From Pelodera strongyloides (Eukaryota; Nematoda; Chromadorea; Rhabditida; Rhabditidae): 64,000 nucleotides of DNA. Positions 1-30,300 of the stretch are shown here, in pieces; within the stretch, counting starts at the first letter, position 1, and every line of letters starts with the position of its first letter. The notes beneath the pieces were generated by a model, which saw nothing but the letters and a program-made list of their open reading frames with translations, did not search any database and was not told the DNA's origin. The stretch covers positions 186,001-250,000 of the forward strand of contig JAANDG010000150.1 in the NCBI GenBank assembly GCA_036852015.1, in the 5' to 3' direction. The translations under genes were made by a program, and so were the position numbers.

Positions 1-123
1 TTAAAGCTTTGTTTTATAGTGGGGGAATCGGTGGTGCAGTGATGCCAAATAGGCCGGACATAGGCATAGGTTCAGGTTTAAGGCTCTAAGTGTTCTATAA
101 CTGAAAGAACCTCGACAACTCAC

Positions 124-16568
<16,445 letters not shown>

Positions 16569-16600
16569 CTTCTACGTACACTAAGCGCCTTGGAGAAATG

Positions 16601-16612
16601 CTGAAAGAGAAT
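16601..16612 (-). promoter_or_regulatory. Probable trans-splice (or 5'UTR) acceptor of the calpain gene
   Basis: On the minus strand a pyrimidine-rich TCTCTTTCAG ends at 16601, leaving only 32 nt to the calpain ATG. This fits nematode spliced-leader addition. A 5'UTR intron acceptor would look the same. Confidence 0.5.
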
Positions 16613-17082
16613 AAGTAAAGAAAAAAATGGGTTAAAATTTATTTTTGTCATATTGAATAACAAAGTACCACACAAATAATGAGCGTATTCAGAGCACAGA
16701 GAGACTGAGTGATTACCGTAAGATGAAGTACCTTACGACGCAGAGGGTCCTAACGACACTAATAAGGGGGAATGGTCCTACAATTTTTCACAAGCCTATA
16801 TTCGTAAAAACTTCAACGTCCTATTCATTCAATAGTTATTAAATTCTAATTCCCGACCTCATAAGCCGCCATTCCCATGGAATTTGGTCAGCTAGAGATT
16901 ATCTTATAATATTGTTTTCAAAATATGTGTGCAGATTTACACGTATTAGGGCTGGAGAAGATTAAACGAAGTAGAGGCTGTTTTCCAAATTTTGGACCGG
17001 CAAACCATTACCAAAGGGAATCGAACGTATCTAACCATTTGTGTTGCTAGCAAACAACTGTACGACGAATATGTATATAAAC

Positions 17083-17256
17083 TTAAAGCGAAATACCAGC
17101 CGGTTTTTGAAACACGTCGAGTATACATGCATTACTATGCAACTTATGCAAATGAACATAAATTAGAATAAAAAATCGAGCAAAATTCGAGCAACTTTGC
17201 ATAAATTTGCAGCTGTCCACGATGCGTTTCAAAAACCGGCCGGTATTTCGCTTTAA
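17083..17256. mobile_element. TTAA palindromic MITE, family A
   Basis: Both termini intact (TTAAAGCGAAATACCAGCC and CGGTATTTCGCTTTAA), upstream of the calpain gene. Confidence 0.87.
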
Positions 17257-17575
17257 TTAATATACGAGTGGAATAACAATAAGACAAATCAATATTCATG
17301 ATTCGCTTAGATAGTCTATAAAATCGAAGGAGTTTAAGTAGATAAAGTAGCGTCCCTCAGTTTTATACAAATTAACGAGTTAAACAGCACATGTTTCCAT
17401 AGATAAAAAAAGTCTCTATACTTATACTATTCAATTGCAGAACAGCAACCCTACGAATGCATATTAAATGCGGTTTATATTCAGAAACGATGAGAAACAC
17501 AGAAAATAACCAGAACCAGAAAGAATTCGGAACTTTTGATAAAGCAATATTTAGAATTCAGGAGGACCGATTATT

Positions 17576-17693
17576 TTAAAGAGCTATAACAACCGGCTTT
17601 TGAAGCGTATGATGTGTAATTGCATTCTCATCATATGCTGTGACAGCTCATGTTCAAAATACGTTTCAAAAACCAGCTGTTATACCGCTTTAT
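17576..17693. mobile_element. TTAA MITE, family B
   Basis: Begins TTAAAGAGCTATAACAACC and ends CAGCTGTTATACCGCTTTA. Confidence 0.78.
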
Positions 17694-18612
17694 AATTTAA
17701 TTTGGCAACTTTGGCAATAAATTTGAATCATAAAGGTGTGCCATTAAACTTACGCGACACACTGCAGATTGAATTTTAGAAAAATAAATCCTAACCCGAA
17801 TATGACAGCTTTAGAGATGATTCTCTCTCCACCAAAAGTCGTCCAAGTCCAAATAAGTACAAGTAAATTGGCAATGGGTCACTTTGCCCTGTGTCCGGCG
17901 GCCAATCGAAAGGCACAAAAAGATAGAAAGAGAGCTGTTTTTCCCGCTAAAAGCTCTATTTCGTCGGATTATTTTCTCGGATTCTCTCATTCTCCACACT
18001 ATTTCCTGACTGTGATACTCTGCCTCGGTGAGAGTATGTAGATTGGACATGGACCCGATACATCCCGTCTCCAAGCGCCATCTCCCAAAAGTAAAAGCCA
18101 CAAAGCGAAAAAAAATAGGAGCGAGTTAGAGTTCAAAGGTTAGGTTATGAGTAAGCCATAAACAAAGAGAATGGGAATTAAGGACCCAATTATATCTGAT
18201 TAATTAGTATATGAGTTAATTACTCTGAAAATTAGCCGCTAACAGATGGGAACCTTTGGCAAACAGAATTTCGCCAAAATTGCGCCAGTCCAGAGTCAGA
18301 ATGTCGCGCCGCGAAACTACCAAGATGATGAAAAAATCCTAGATATAATTACTTACTTATATCCAAGATATAATTACTTACCTAATAATTTAATTACTTA
18401 CCTAATAATTTTAAAATTATGAGAAAAAACGAAACTGCGGGGAGTACGCGATAAACTTTTGTTATCGCCACAAATCGTGGAATAATCACATTTGGCAATT
18501 TGCAAGTCTGTTGCCGCGAACATGTGTAAACAAAATGGGTGCAAAGTGTTGATACCGGAGACAACAATGCCCTTTCAACCGTTGCCCAGGAGCTTATACT
18601 TATCTCTCTGCT

Positions 18613-18644
<32 letters not shown>

Positions 18645-19604
18645 TTATTTCTCATTTTCAGTAACCTTCTGCATAGCGCTAGACGACATTTACCGAAGAC
18701 CGTCAACTAACTATTGCCAACCTCTGAGTATGGCCCGGAATTTCCTTTTATCTATGGCAGCGGGTCTTAAACTAGAGCAGGTCTACGTTGTCACGGGTAC
18801 ACTAACTATGGAATATGGTTTCTCGGAATGGCCCCTGGACACTTAAATGGTCCTGGCTCTAGCCGAGCGGATGGGCCCCTGGTCACCTGGTCTGTCACCA
18901 AACAACAAAATCATGTTGGTCGGGGACATGTTTCTTTGGTACCAGTTAGCCTATTGACCTTGCAAAAAAATTGGACTAGAGCGAGAGTACGATGACGAAA
19001 CGAGGCGCGAGGGCGCAAAAGAGATGCAGTGTCGAACAAATGGCACGCATGTGGCGCACTTCTTTTTTTTATCTACATCAGACTGAATCATAGGAAAAGA
19101 GAGGGCGCGCATTGGAATTGTAAATACCGTGCGCAAAAGCAAAACAACCGAAAGGTATTGAAAGAAAATATCACAGTTACGGTACCAATTACCTGGACAT
19201 ACAAAAGAAACCCCGGTTTTGAAGGGTTGTAACTCGTTTGTCAAAATTTTGATGCAAATTGATGAAAGTGCGGTTTTCAAAAAGAAAATGAAATGACACT
19301 CCTGTCTTTCGGAACATTGACTCTTTAGCATACCAAACAGTAAAAAAATATTCTAATCACCTTCGAAAATAGGCTAATTTCCTTCATTACATATGCTCTC
19401 ATGCATTTAGCGTAATTATATTAATTCTAGGCACTTTCAAAAATATACGTTACGCTAAATGCGCTTTTTTATTTTCGATCTTGTGGTAAGCACTGTATTG
19501 ATTATTGATAATTAATAAACACTGACCTGACCCATGCCCATATATGCTGATCACTGATTGTTGGACAGTTTGGCGTTTACGCATTGTCGACAGCCAAATT
19601 TCAG

Positions 19605-22600
19605 CGAACCGCGGCAAGACCACGTACGCAACTGTTCCTTCTGATTCTGTGCGTTTTTTCGACAGTTCTTATTTTGCACTATGCAAGCCTACGGTACGGT
19701 CACGCCGGTACAAGCTCGGGGAGAAGAAATGGGAACGGCGGATTTGTAAGTTAGTTTCCGCACTTTTTTATCACTTTTGATAATAAATATATGTTATGCG
19801 TTAAGCTTACAATCTGTTTCAGTCCCCGTGGCACATTCCGGGAGAATTGTATAAAAATGGAGAATTCTGTGTTTATCCAAATCTGACACAGAATAATGTA
19901 GACGCAACGAATAGCGTCGTGATGACCGTCCATTCATCCGCTGATTATATTGGAGACAATCTTGTCGAGCAGGTACAGCCATATATCCATAATAAATACA
20001 TATTTTACGCTTCAAGAGCGTGCACCTTTATTAAAGGGAGGAAATACAGTTTCAATGTTTGCTTCTGACATATTCCTCAGAGGTCCTGAGCAGTAGGCGA
20101 CGGGTTCCAGATGACAAATTTCTAGACGTCTTCGGGCTAGGCCCAATTGTGTGATTGCTCTGTCGGAGAAGTCGATGGTTGATCCTAAGCCACAGTACAC
20201 GGCTTTTATTTTTCATTTTTGAGGCGGAACACTGGAAAGCTCCAATCTCTCTGGCAGTGTTTGCAAGTCGCGAAGACAACAACAGGTCTGAAGCCAATGT
20301 GTTCAACACACATCAGAAGGTTAGTCTGAACAAGACTTCCGACTGATATTTTTTGTAAATTATGGGCGAGTTTGTAGAGACTTCGCCATCCTCGTCTGGG
20401 ACCCCAAATGATCAGAACAGGCTACCTTGCCTACCATGATACATCTTATTGATCCGCCAAATTTGATTTATAAATTTGTATAACAAATTATAATATTTAT
20501 ATGTTATAAGATATGTGATATGCTCGAGTGGTTTGTCTCGCTTGTCGTATTCCACCTATTTCCCACTTTACTCTCCTTTCTCTCCACTCCTTGGTTCTAA
20601 TTTTCTTCACAATATTTTTCAGATACTCACTTTAATAGAGGAGTCAGAAGTGCTGGCCGAGTATCTGACACTGACAGTCTTCACAAGATCGTACGACGGA
20701 CAGTGTCCCAACATAGAGATTGGTAAGTTCTTGTGTCCATGAAAAGTTCTTCAATACGGAGCTTCAGTCGACACCGGAGCTTAGGCTTAGGCCAGGAATT
20801 AATTAATCGAATCTATTTTGGCATAGATGCACGAATGCTTCATATTGCCCTATATTCTAACTTTGGATGTAGGCGTATGAGCTACACATAAAGATAACCT
20901 CAATTCCTATCGCGTCCAAGAAAACTAGCTCATGAAGCCTAATTTTCTTCAGATTTTCAAAATTCCCGTCCAATTAAAGACCGGCTGCCTCCATTCAACG
21001 AAAGTGTCAAATATGGTGGATATCCAATCAACGTGGCAAGGAATATCGCCCGTTTGGTATTTTTATTTATAATATTAATATTAACAATAATAATTGTTAT
21101 TTCACTACGGGGACCTAGCAAAAAGCAAGAGTTGGTCGTTCTTTGAGTTCTGCATTACCAAAATCTCTGAACATTCAGAAATTAATATGACCCACTGAGA
21201 ATGAAAATTTATGTAAGTTACGCCCATGTTACTTTCGTACGTCTCTTTCCTCCAAAGTGTATGTATCAAAAACTACCAAACCCCATTTTTAACTAGTTTA
21301 CAACGCAATTCTTTATGGCTCATTTTTGCATTAAAAAGCCAACATTTCAAAAGGCCACCTTTCCGGCACGGGGAAGGCGGGACCTTTTAATATACTTTTC
21401 TACAGTAGTCCGAGGAACACATCCGTGAAATAGAAAAGAGGAAGAATGAAAGGAGAAGCTAGGAATTAAAACACAGAAGAAATATAAATATATAATAATA
21501 ATAATAATTATTATTATTATTAGGAAACTAAATTTATAAATATATAAAGCTCTCACTATTTTCGTGTCCAAAAAAATGAATTCCAATCGAACCCGTGACA
21601 CGCGGTATTTTGATTAGTACTATACCTATGGTACTTATCATTTCATTCTCTAATGATGAGAATTATCTCCATAATTATCTATCCTTTTACTACAGTATGC
21701 CCCAAAAAGCGACTACATCCTCTTCGCTGACATGGACCAAATCTACAGTGATCGAGCAGCAAAGACGCTAACACGAATATGCGAAAACCAGAAATATCAA
21801 GAACAACAAGGAACTACTGGTTGTCAGGAGATTTGAGTTCGACAAAAGTGGAAAGTAAGTTTTCAAAACATCTGATTCCCTATTTTCCGATAGTTTCACT
21901 TACATTACTTGGATCCAAAAATACGGTCTGTCTATTAAAATTGTCTGGGATTAATACTAATCGGAACGCAATGTCGTTTATGAACGCATCTACGATTACA
22001 TGTGTGAATCACTTCAATTGCAACATATTGTGTTTTAATTGCTCCCGTACTTAGCTGGTCATCTTGTTAAGGACTCTTTGCTACCTTAGTTAGCAGTGTA
22101 GGATCTATGTTAGGTTTCTATATATTATATCTGAAGCCTCTTCAGTCCTCCAAAGGATATCGACGAGTTTAAACTCGACGCGGTATCACAGTTTTCCTCT
22201 TCCATCACTTGTTCTATGGTTCGGCCCATCATATACCCGGGTTGAACGAATGGATGTGGCGAGGCGACTACAGTAGATCGGTACGTCATTGTTATGCATT
22301 TCCATACACCCGAAGGTGCCGCGCAGTCGCCAGCACTGGGGCGAAACTTGGCGCACCAGTGGCGCAAATATGGCACGCGCGCCGCACTCGTAATTCATCG
22401 TTTAGGTGGAAGAAGTGACCTTCGGTACCACATCTCAATACTGGGAGCCAATGTTCGTGGCTTCGGCTGATATTCCGATGCATAACGAGGCGCTGCACTA
22501 CAAAGCGAAGAATCACCTTGCACTCGTGAGTTCCCCTTCTATTTTATTCTCTGTATTACTTACTAGATTTCTTATATTTTGCTTCTTAGCATCCCCGTCC

Positions 22601-23085
22601 CTCTCTGCCTCTCCCTCGTTTTTTCAATAATCCGATATTCAACTACCCTACTTTTAGGTCTGGAATCTGTGCATGGAAAAGTACAAATTTATGGTCGTTG
22701 ACGGAGTTTTTAATTCTCATCGCGGAATAAAGCGTGGGGATCCGGAAGCGGATAAAATACCTGTAAGCGACTGACATGATTACGTTTAGGTGTCAAACTG
22801 AGCGGCTTAATAATACTATTGCTTCCGGTCACCTCCTGCGTGCTGGCACCAATGCTAGTTTTCGAGGCCACCGGGTTTGCCAGGAAGCTCAGTGATACCG
22901 AACAGTCTGGTATACAGTATACACTAATCTTACCTATGCGAACTTACATTCCTTACTACTTCTTCCCCTTTTTTATTTATATTTATTCTTTTGTATTTCA
23001 GCGGGAAAGCCGAGCAAAAGCCTATTTATTCCGGCTACAATTGAGGCGGCGTGATCCTCAACTCGCCAAGAAATGCTCAATATAG
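19605..23085 (+). CDS. GT49-type glycosyltransferase (B4GAT1/BGNT-like), two single-base frameshifts, first exon not found
   Basis: A Golgi type II membrane glycosyltransferase of the GT49 family, which includes B4GAT1 and nematode BGNT proteins. Exons: 19605-19745, 19823-19972, 20224-20319, 20623-20722, 20953-21056, 21696-21854, 22146-22280, 22406-22525, 22658-22762, 23002-23085 (stop TAG). The first exon seen encodes basic residues (RTAARPRT) and then a hydrophobic anchor of about 20 residues. Later exons give the family signature: GGYPINVARNIARL, FADMDQ (the DxD metal site), HHIPGLNEWM, QYWEPMFVA and a VFNSHRG-like end. No in-frame ATG lies in the first exon, so at least one upstream exon is missing. 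Exon 21696-21854 has one base too many and exon 22146-22280 one too few; each needs a frame change between two well-conserved halves. It is either a young pseudogene or carries sequence errors. About 397 residues are visible. Confidence 0.8.
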
Positions 23086-24357
23086 AGTGAATCTTTATAG
23101 TCGTCTTGTTGTCTTAATATTTCTTTTGTTTAATATATGATTCATATCATGTTCTCTTATTCAATAGAAAGGGTAGTCCAACGTTATTCTAGATTAGTAT
23201 CTTGAGACGAAATCACATATGCTTTACAAACACCTAATAGAAGTTACACTTATTATTTTTTCGCTCAATGACAATAAATGATTGTTTTCGCCTTATTTAT
23301 CGCGATAACCTACACTAAATTACAGTAAATAGATTCCTAAAGAAGTACCGTAAAAGCTAAAAAAAAACTAGCCAATTTCTTCTATTTCTATGTATACTAC
23401 TGACAACGAAAAGTAACAACAATACATCTGGTATTTCAACCACAACTCATACAAACATATGACAATACTTTATTTGAACTATGTATGTATAATTATAATC
23501 GAATAAATACAGATGACGCAAATTAATGGATTATTAAAACAATTAGGAAAAGAATAAGTCAATTATTAGTCCAACACACAGATAAACAGTAGTAAACTAA
23601 GTAAACAGGGCAATATCATATACTAAGGCATACACACAAGCTAGCAGCTCAAACAACGATAACGCCTTGCATCATTTTCAATTATAATATTTCGAGATAA
23701 ACTTATAGTAGAATCAAGGCAATGCGGAAAATTTCTAGAAACTAATATAGTTAAAACAGCCAATAGACGAGCGTGTTAGTTTCTAAACGTTAAATAACTT
23801 AGTTTACCTAAAGATTAAAATAATTCCGAATAGAAATAATCAATAAATCAATAAATAACAAAACATAACGAATCAATCAATAACCTTCTTCAATTCTAAA
23901 TACATCACCGTAATTCAAAATGAGATACTGTGCAGCACGCCAACATCGAACATGGGAACAAAGGGAATAACACAAACGCTTATCTACTAAACTACATTTG
24001 AGGCAGCATTTTCACGCAGGGGATTCATTATTCACTCATAGCCTGCAACTTCCCAACTTGGGAGTTATGCGAATTTCTGTCCTTATGGACGACTTATCAT
24101 CAATTCAAAGCGACCTATTCGAACTACAACTTTTAAAAATTGGCATTTCTGAATACTCATTGTCGCAACTATGTAAACGAGACTACACAACTTATCCAGC
24201 TCACAAAAAGTCTGCATATTATTCAGCCTAAATCGCAATAATGACAAAAAGGCATGCAACATAGAGGTAGGAAAGTTATACGACCAAATTGGCGCAAAAT
24301 AAGGTAAACTTACACTTCAAAAATGCATGTACAGTCAGAAATAAAAAATAAAATAGA
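23086..24357. other. Convergent intergenic region (3' flanks of GT49 and PDS5)
   Basis: AT-rich sequence between two convergent stop codons. An AATAAA at 23273-23278 could serve the glycosyltransferase gene. I see no other supported feature. Confidence 0.55.
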
Positions 24358-27300
24358 TCACTTGGTACGTCCACGGCCTCTCTGTCGGCCTTCTCCACGC
24401 CCACGTGCTGGCAGTGAAGTCCTGTAAGAGATAAACATAAGAAAAGATGAAATAAACAAGGTCGACCACCCAAGTAGCCATCAATCATAGTTGGATCGGA
24501 CAACCCAAGAGTAGCACTCATAGTTGGATCGGACCACCCAACTAGCACTCATACGTGGGCCGAACCACACAAGTTGCATTCATAGTTGAGCCGGACAACA
24601 CAAGTTGCATTCGACCGGACCACCCAAGTTGCATTCGACCGGACCACCCAAGTTGCATTCGACCGGGCCACCCAAGTTGCATTTGACCGGACAACACAAG
24701 TTGCATTTGACAGGACCACCCAAGTTGCATTCGACGGGACAACACAAGTTGCACTCGACCGGACCACCCAAGTAGCATTCGACCGGACCACCCAAGTTGC
24801 ATTCGACCGGGCCACCCAAGTTGCATTCGACCGGAAGACCCAAGTTGCATTCGACCGGACCACCCAAGTTGCATTCGACCGGGCCACCCAAGTTGCATTT
24901 GACCGGACAACACAAGTTGCATTTGACGGGACCACCCAAGGACCCAAGTTGCATTCGACGGGACCACCCAAGTTGCACTCGACCGGACCACCCAAGTAGC
25001 ATTCGACCGGACCACCCAAGTAGCATTCGACCGGACCACCCAAGTAGCATTCGACCGGACCACCCAAGTTGCATCATAGTTGGACCGGACCACCCAAGTT
25101 GCATCATAGTTAGACAGGACCACCCAAGTAGAGACGAAATTTACGAACAAAATCAACATAAAAGTTCACCTGGAATCTTTCTTCCCTGGACTTGTGGGCA
25201 CCGCTTTTCCTGAACGGGTGCTTCTCGTAGATCGTTGGGATGAGGTTACGGGCTCAGTCTTCTCCACTTCAACCTTCGATCCTCCACGACCCTTCTTCTG
25301 CGGAGACAGCTGAGGAGTGGCCGATTTCGACGACACAACACTTCTGAATAAAAGGTTAAAGGTCAAGGTTAGACCCGTCTTCGCAACGGAACTGGTCTCC
25401 GCGCGGGTCCCGTGCCAGAAATACACGATCCGGGCTGCACTGGGTTTTTTGGTTTCACTTAGTTCACAAAGCATAAGATCACAACGAGAAAAAGTCAAAT
25501 ATCTAGCGTACAGGGCCTAATTACATAATTAAGAAAACAAAATAAATACGGAAAGAAAAGCAACGGTAAGCATACTAAAAAGAACTTACGTGGCAGTCGA
25601 CTCTCGACCTCGTCCGCGTCCTCGCTTGCCTCCTCGACCGCGTTGAGAAGATGCAGGTTGTGCCCTGAATAACCAATGTGAAAATAACGATGCGGCACGG
25701 CACACATAGACTCAGATCATCTTCGGATGGTATATTTGAGGAAAACGCACCTCTAGCACATCCTCATACAAAAACATTCCATTCACTAAGAAAGCAGTCT
25801 TTTGACTGAGAAACACGTCCATAAGTTCAGAAGACTAGGCCATATATAAACAATTCAAAACACCCTTGAAAATAAAAATTTATCTGAAAATACCTTTTCG
25901 GCACCACTGGCTCCTCCAGCTCTTCCTCCTCCTCCGAGTCGCTCGCAATGTCCTCTTCTTTCTCTGCCTCCTCTTTTTCCGCTGCTTTCTTTGGAGACGA
26001 CGCACCAGATCTGAATTTATAAACTGTTTTCAAAAACCACAAAGAACAGCTGAACTATCAATACCACCCAAAAGCTTCGATCTTGCAGCATTTTGTTCTT
26101 TTACATGTTTGTATTTTAAAAGCAATTTTGTATTTAGAATAAAAAATTTTTAGTTCTTGAGAAATATTTTTTATCCAAAGCTAGGCTCCCATACGACAAC
26201 TACAGTATTACTAACAAAGAAGACTAGTGAATACTGCATCACAAAAAAAGAGTCGTTTCTATCTTCTGTTACATGTGGCTTAATTTGCGAACCTTCTCAT
26301 CATCATGTATATGATGCACACTTACTTATAATGTGTCAATAAATTATTATTATCATAAATTATCTTCAAAGTTCTCGAACACTGCGCCAATACAAAAAAA
26401 AAACAAGTACTCACTTTGATCGCGTTTTCTTTTGCGTATTTGCTGGGGCCTTAGTCGGGGAAGTCTTCTTCGGTGAAGTTGCACCCTTTTTCCCTAATGA
26501 AAGGGAACCCTTCTTTTCGCCCGTTCCTCTCCTGCTCGACTTCATGGGAGACGCCGGTGGAGCCTTTATGGGTTCCTTATCCTTTTCCTCCTTCTCAACG
26601 GCCTTCGTGGGGGAAGATTTGGGCGCAGAAGATCCAGATGGCCGACCACGACCACGTCTGAAGAATATACGTTATTTGAAACTTTGAAGGTGGGTGGCGG
26701 TAGCATAGTGGTTCACGCAGTGGACCAGGACCGGTAATCCAAAGACGTTGGGTTCAATTCCTGCTCGTTCAATATCCCAATTTTTCGATCAAATTAAAAA
26801 ATTTAATGAGGAAATTAGTTACGTTATGTGCAACACACACCACTCATCAGTTAAATGTGAATTCTTGTCATGTGGCGCATACACCATGATAAACGTTTCT
26901 AAATCACGAAGCAAACTATCAAATCCGATTCTAAGCTATAGGAGAAACCGGAAAGAGAAAAAAGTTATCAATATTGATCCTTTACTCAACGTTTTCACCA
27001 ATCAATAAATCAGAATGAAGAAAATCAATAAATCAATAATCAATAATCAATAACTCACTTCGGTGGTGGGCTCGCACTCTCCTCCTTCTCCTTCTCTTCA
27101 ATCCTTGACCGCTTCTGTCCACCGGCCTTTGCCTTTGTCTGCAATTATGAATAGTATACAAAACGAGATATTTTCCAAAATCAGAGCTTCTTGCGACTCC
27201 CAGTATATGATTCAAAAACACGTATTAAAGTGCTTTATTCGACCGGTTTCGGCTTACGCCATCATCAGGAACAACAAACATCCTGCAAAAAATACGAAAA

Positions 27301-30300
27301 TGTATACACAGACCTAGCTACCGATTTCCATGCAGACTTTTCCGAAGATTTGGAATTTAGATGATATAACGGGTGCACCGGGTGCCCTTTGCCTCCACCT
27401 TCGCTACTTCTCTTTTATGCAAAAAAGTTCCCGAAATACACAATTCGACAAACACAGCACACCAACCATAATGTTTCATTACCCAGATAAGACAACTAAC
27501 ATAATTCGCACAAATACTTTACAGAAGCCACCATAGTAGGTACTCACCGGCGACTGGGATGTTCTAAGCGGCGTCGAACTGGCCTGCGGACCGCTAGTCT
27601 GCGATTTGATAGCCGACAGTCGGGATCGACTCTGGAAACCAGACATTAGTCAAATAAATAAGTTAATTCTACAGATTTAACTCATAAAATAAGTCAAGTA
27701 TGACGAGGGGTCAGGACATCAAAATAATCCAAAATTCTAAAACAAAGGTCTCCGCCAACTTAGAGAAGACAAACCTGTCTGATGCCCGTGTGTGGAGGAA
27801 TCGGCGAGAGACCAGGATCACTAGTTGCAGAAAGATGCGCGGGAGTTGACACTACGCCCTAAAACATTTTAGTACATATACATAAATAGGCCACTTATGT
27901 AATTACAAGCAATATACTACCTGGCCTGGTCGCAATTACGCACATTATAAGTCTACTTTAAAGGGATGATAAATACATGCACTTTGTTGGTAAACGCAGC
28001 TGCCATCCATATTGCATGATACCCGTATAAGAAATGAATATTAGTGATCATCAACACAAATCCAGCGATATCTCAATGTCATGCTCAATGTCAATTACTG
28101 AATGTCGCTCTCTTCTAATTCGGATGAGGTGCAGACTTACTGATGTAATTAAAGCGAAATACACGCATAAGAATACTGGTCTACTCAATGTGTTTCAAAA
28201 ACCAACCAGTATTTCGCTTTAATAAAAAACAAATACATCTTTGGCTCACATTTGGCCGTTTTCCAGAATCGTGTTCTTCTGATGCATTTCTCTCTTCCTC
28301 CTCCTCATCGCTTTCGTCTTCGTCCATCGTTTCCAGCTTAGGAATTCGCTTTGCTAGAAAATTTTCAGTTATTTACATGACAAAAAAAGTGAGGAACAAA
28401 AGAAAGTAATATACGCCTACATGTCACAAAGAAAGATAAAAGGACCTACAAATAATTATGAATACAGGGTGTTAGCTATACTCCCTGTAATTACACTACT
28501 AAGGGGATACCTTTCACTTTTCGTAGCCCGGAAATTGGGCAGCCAAATTGCCAAACATGAGGGTATCATGATACCCAGTCCCCGGTGGAGAACCCAGTGA
28601 ATCGTGACGCTATCAGCTATCCATCATCCTTAGAATACAAATTACCAATCAGACACCAAAACAGACCTCGTCTAGTCGTCCTCTTCACCACTTCTTCCTG
28701 CTCTTCCTCTTCAGCTTCTGATTCTGACGATGTCGACTCCTTCTTGGTCTTGGCACCTCGAACTCTAAAGCTAAAGAAATTGAGCACAAAGCTCACATGC
28801 ACTCAACCACTCAACACCCCTGGGGAAATACTGCCTTTTTACCCTGTCACTCTAAACGTTCCAAATGCTGATTTCTCTCCAGGGAATACTTCCCCGAGGG
28901 AATCGAGTGGTGAATACGGCCTCAGGACAATGCAAGACATATAGTATCAATATGTTTAACCGAGACCCACCAGCACAATAATGGAAACATGTTTGCTGTC
29001 ATTACCATGTATTAAAGCGAAATACGGTCGGTTTTTGAAACGCATCGTGGACAACTGAATTCTTACGTATTTATGCTAATTTGCTCGAGCTCGAATTTAG
29101 CTATAATTTATGTTCATTTATGACGGCATTTGCGGTTCGATGCATTTCAAAAGTGCTACGACGATGTCCGCCTTCACGCGGTGCAGCACGACAGTCAAGG
29201 ACTGCAAAGGACATCAACCCACCTTCTCCGGACACCAGTTCGGAAGATCACTCGCGAGATCACTCTCACCCTCACCTTCCTTCACCTATCCTCACCATCA
29301 CTTTTTTCTACTAAGGGACAGCCCGATTCGGCTGGTCTGTCCCGATTACTACTTCTTCAAGCCGGAGACGTCGAAGAAAACCCAGGCCCAACCACAACAA
29401 CATGGCTATGCATCACATGCAAACGCAAAGCTAACACCAACTGCGTGCAATGCTCTACATGCCGAAACTGGGTTCACACCAAAAGAATCTGCAGCGGGCT
29501 GCAGTCAGTGTCACAATACACCAGGCAACCTTCGCCTGTCCATCCTGCGCTCTCCCCACTCGCACACCGCCGGCCCAACGATATCAGTCATCACACCCGC
29601 TCTGCCGACACCTGTCACAGCCCCTAAGACCTCGCGGTCAAAGGGAGCAAACGTCTCGTGCAACTCCTCCAACATCGGCCCTTCGGACATCAGAATCCTG
29701 CAATACAACTGCAACGGTATCGCCGGCAAAACGACGGAGATCCTCGATATCCTCACTCGAAGGAAAATCGACATCGTCGTTCTACAGGAAACCAAACTAT
29801 CTGCAAGATCGAAGTCGCCGGTCTTACCAGGTTACGCTCTGATTCGCAAGGATCGCAACGGACCCAACCCTGGTGGAGGCCTTCTAACAGGAATCAGCCA
29901 TGAGTTGAACTACTCCGTCATCCCCTCACCTGCTGACGCGCATCTGGAGTCTCTCACAATTCGCGTCACGGAAAAGGACAACCTCTTACGATCTCAAACA
30001 TCTACATCCCACCAGCAAGCTCTTGCGCCCCAGGATACGAGGCTGACATCTCTCACTTCCTCCGCAACAGCGATAACTCAATCGTGCTGGGAGATTTCAA
30101 TGCCCACGACGCTTCCTGGTACTCCAGCAACTCAGACACCCGTGGCACCGTCATTGCAGACGCCATCGATGCACACGACTTCGCAGCTGTGAATCGAGAC
30201 TGCCCAACACGCATTCCCTCCAACGGTCGCCCAACCTCTCCGGACATCACCATCTGCGCTCTTGAACTCCTCCCACAAGTCAACTGGAAGACCATCACCT

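Larger units (their letters stand above)
16613..19604. other. Intergenic region between the calpain and GT49 genes
   Basis: Divergent arrangement: calpain starts leftward and the glycosyltransferase runs rightward, so both promoters should lie here, as should the missing 5' exon(s) of the GT49 gene. I see two TTAA MITEs (17083-17256, 17576-17693), a degraded tRNA-like stretch near 17000, a CT-rich tract (18600-18660) and no convincing protein-coding exon. Confidence 0.6.

Noticed and set aside
18951..19331. 126-codon minus-strand ORF
   Set aside because: No recognisable domain, poor composition and no splice context. It lies in the intergenic region.
19544..19780. ORF starting at the ATG at 19544 as the start of the glycosyltransferase
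   Set aside because: It is in a different frame from the exon that joins 19823-19972. The frame that splices in phase encodes the membrane anchor and has no ATG.
24542..25213. Long ORFs (130-205 codons) on both strands of the minisatellite, and a CRISPR-like look
   Set aside because: Caused by a 24-bp tandem unit with no stop. There are no spacers, the units are contiguous, and the DNA is nematode intron.
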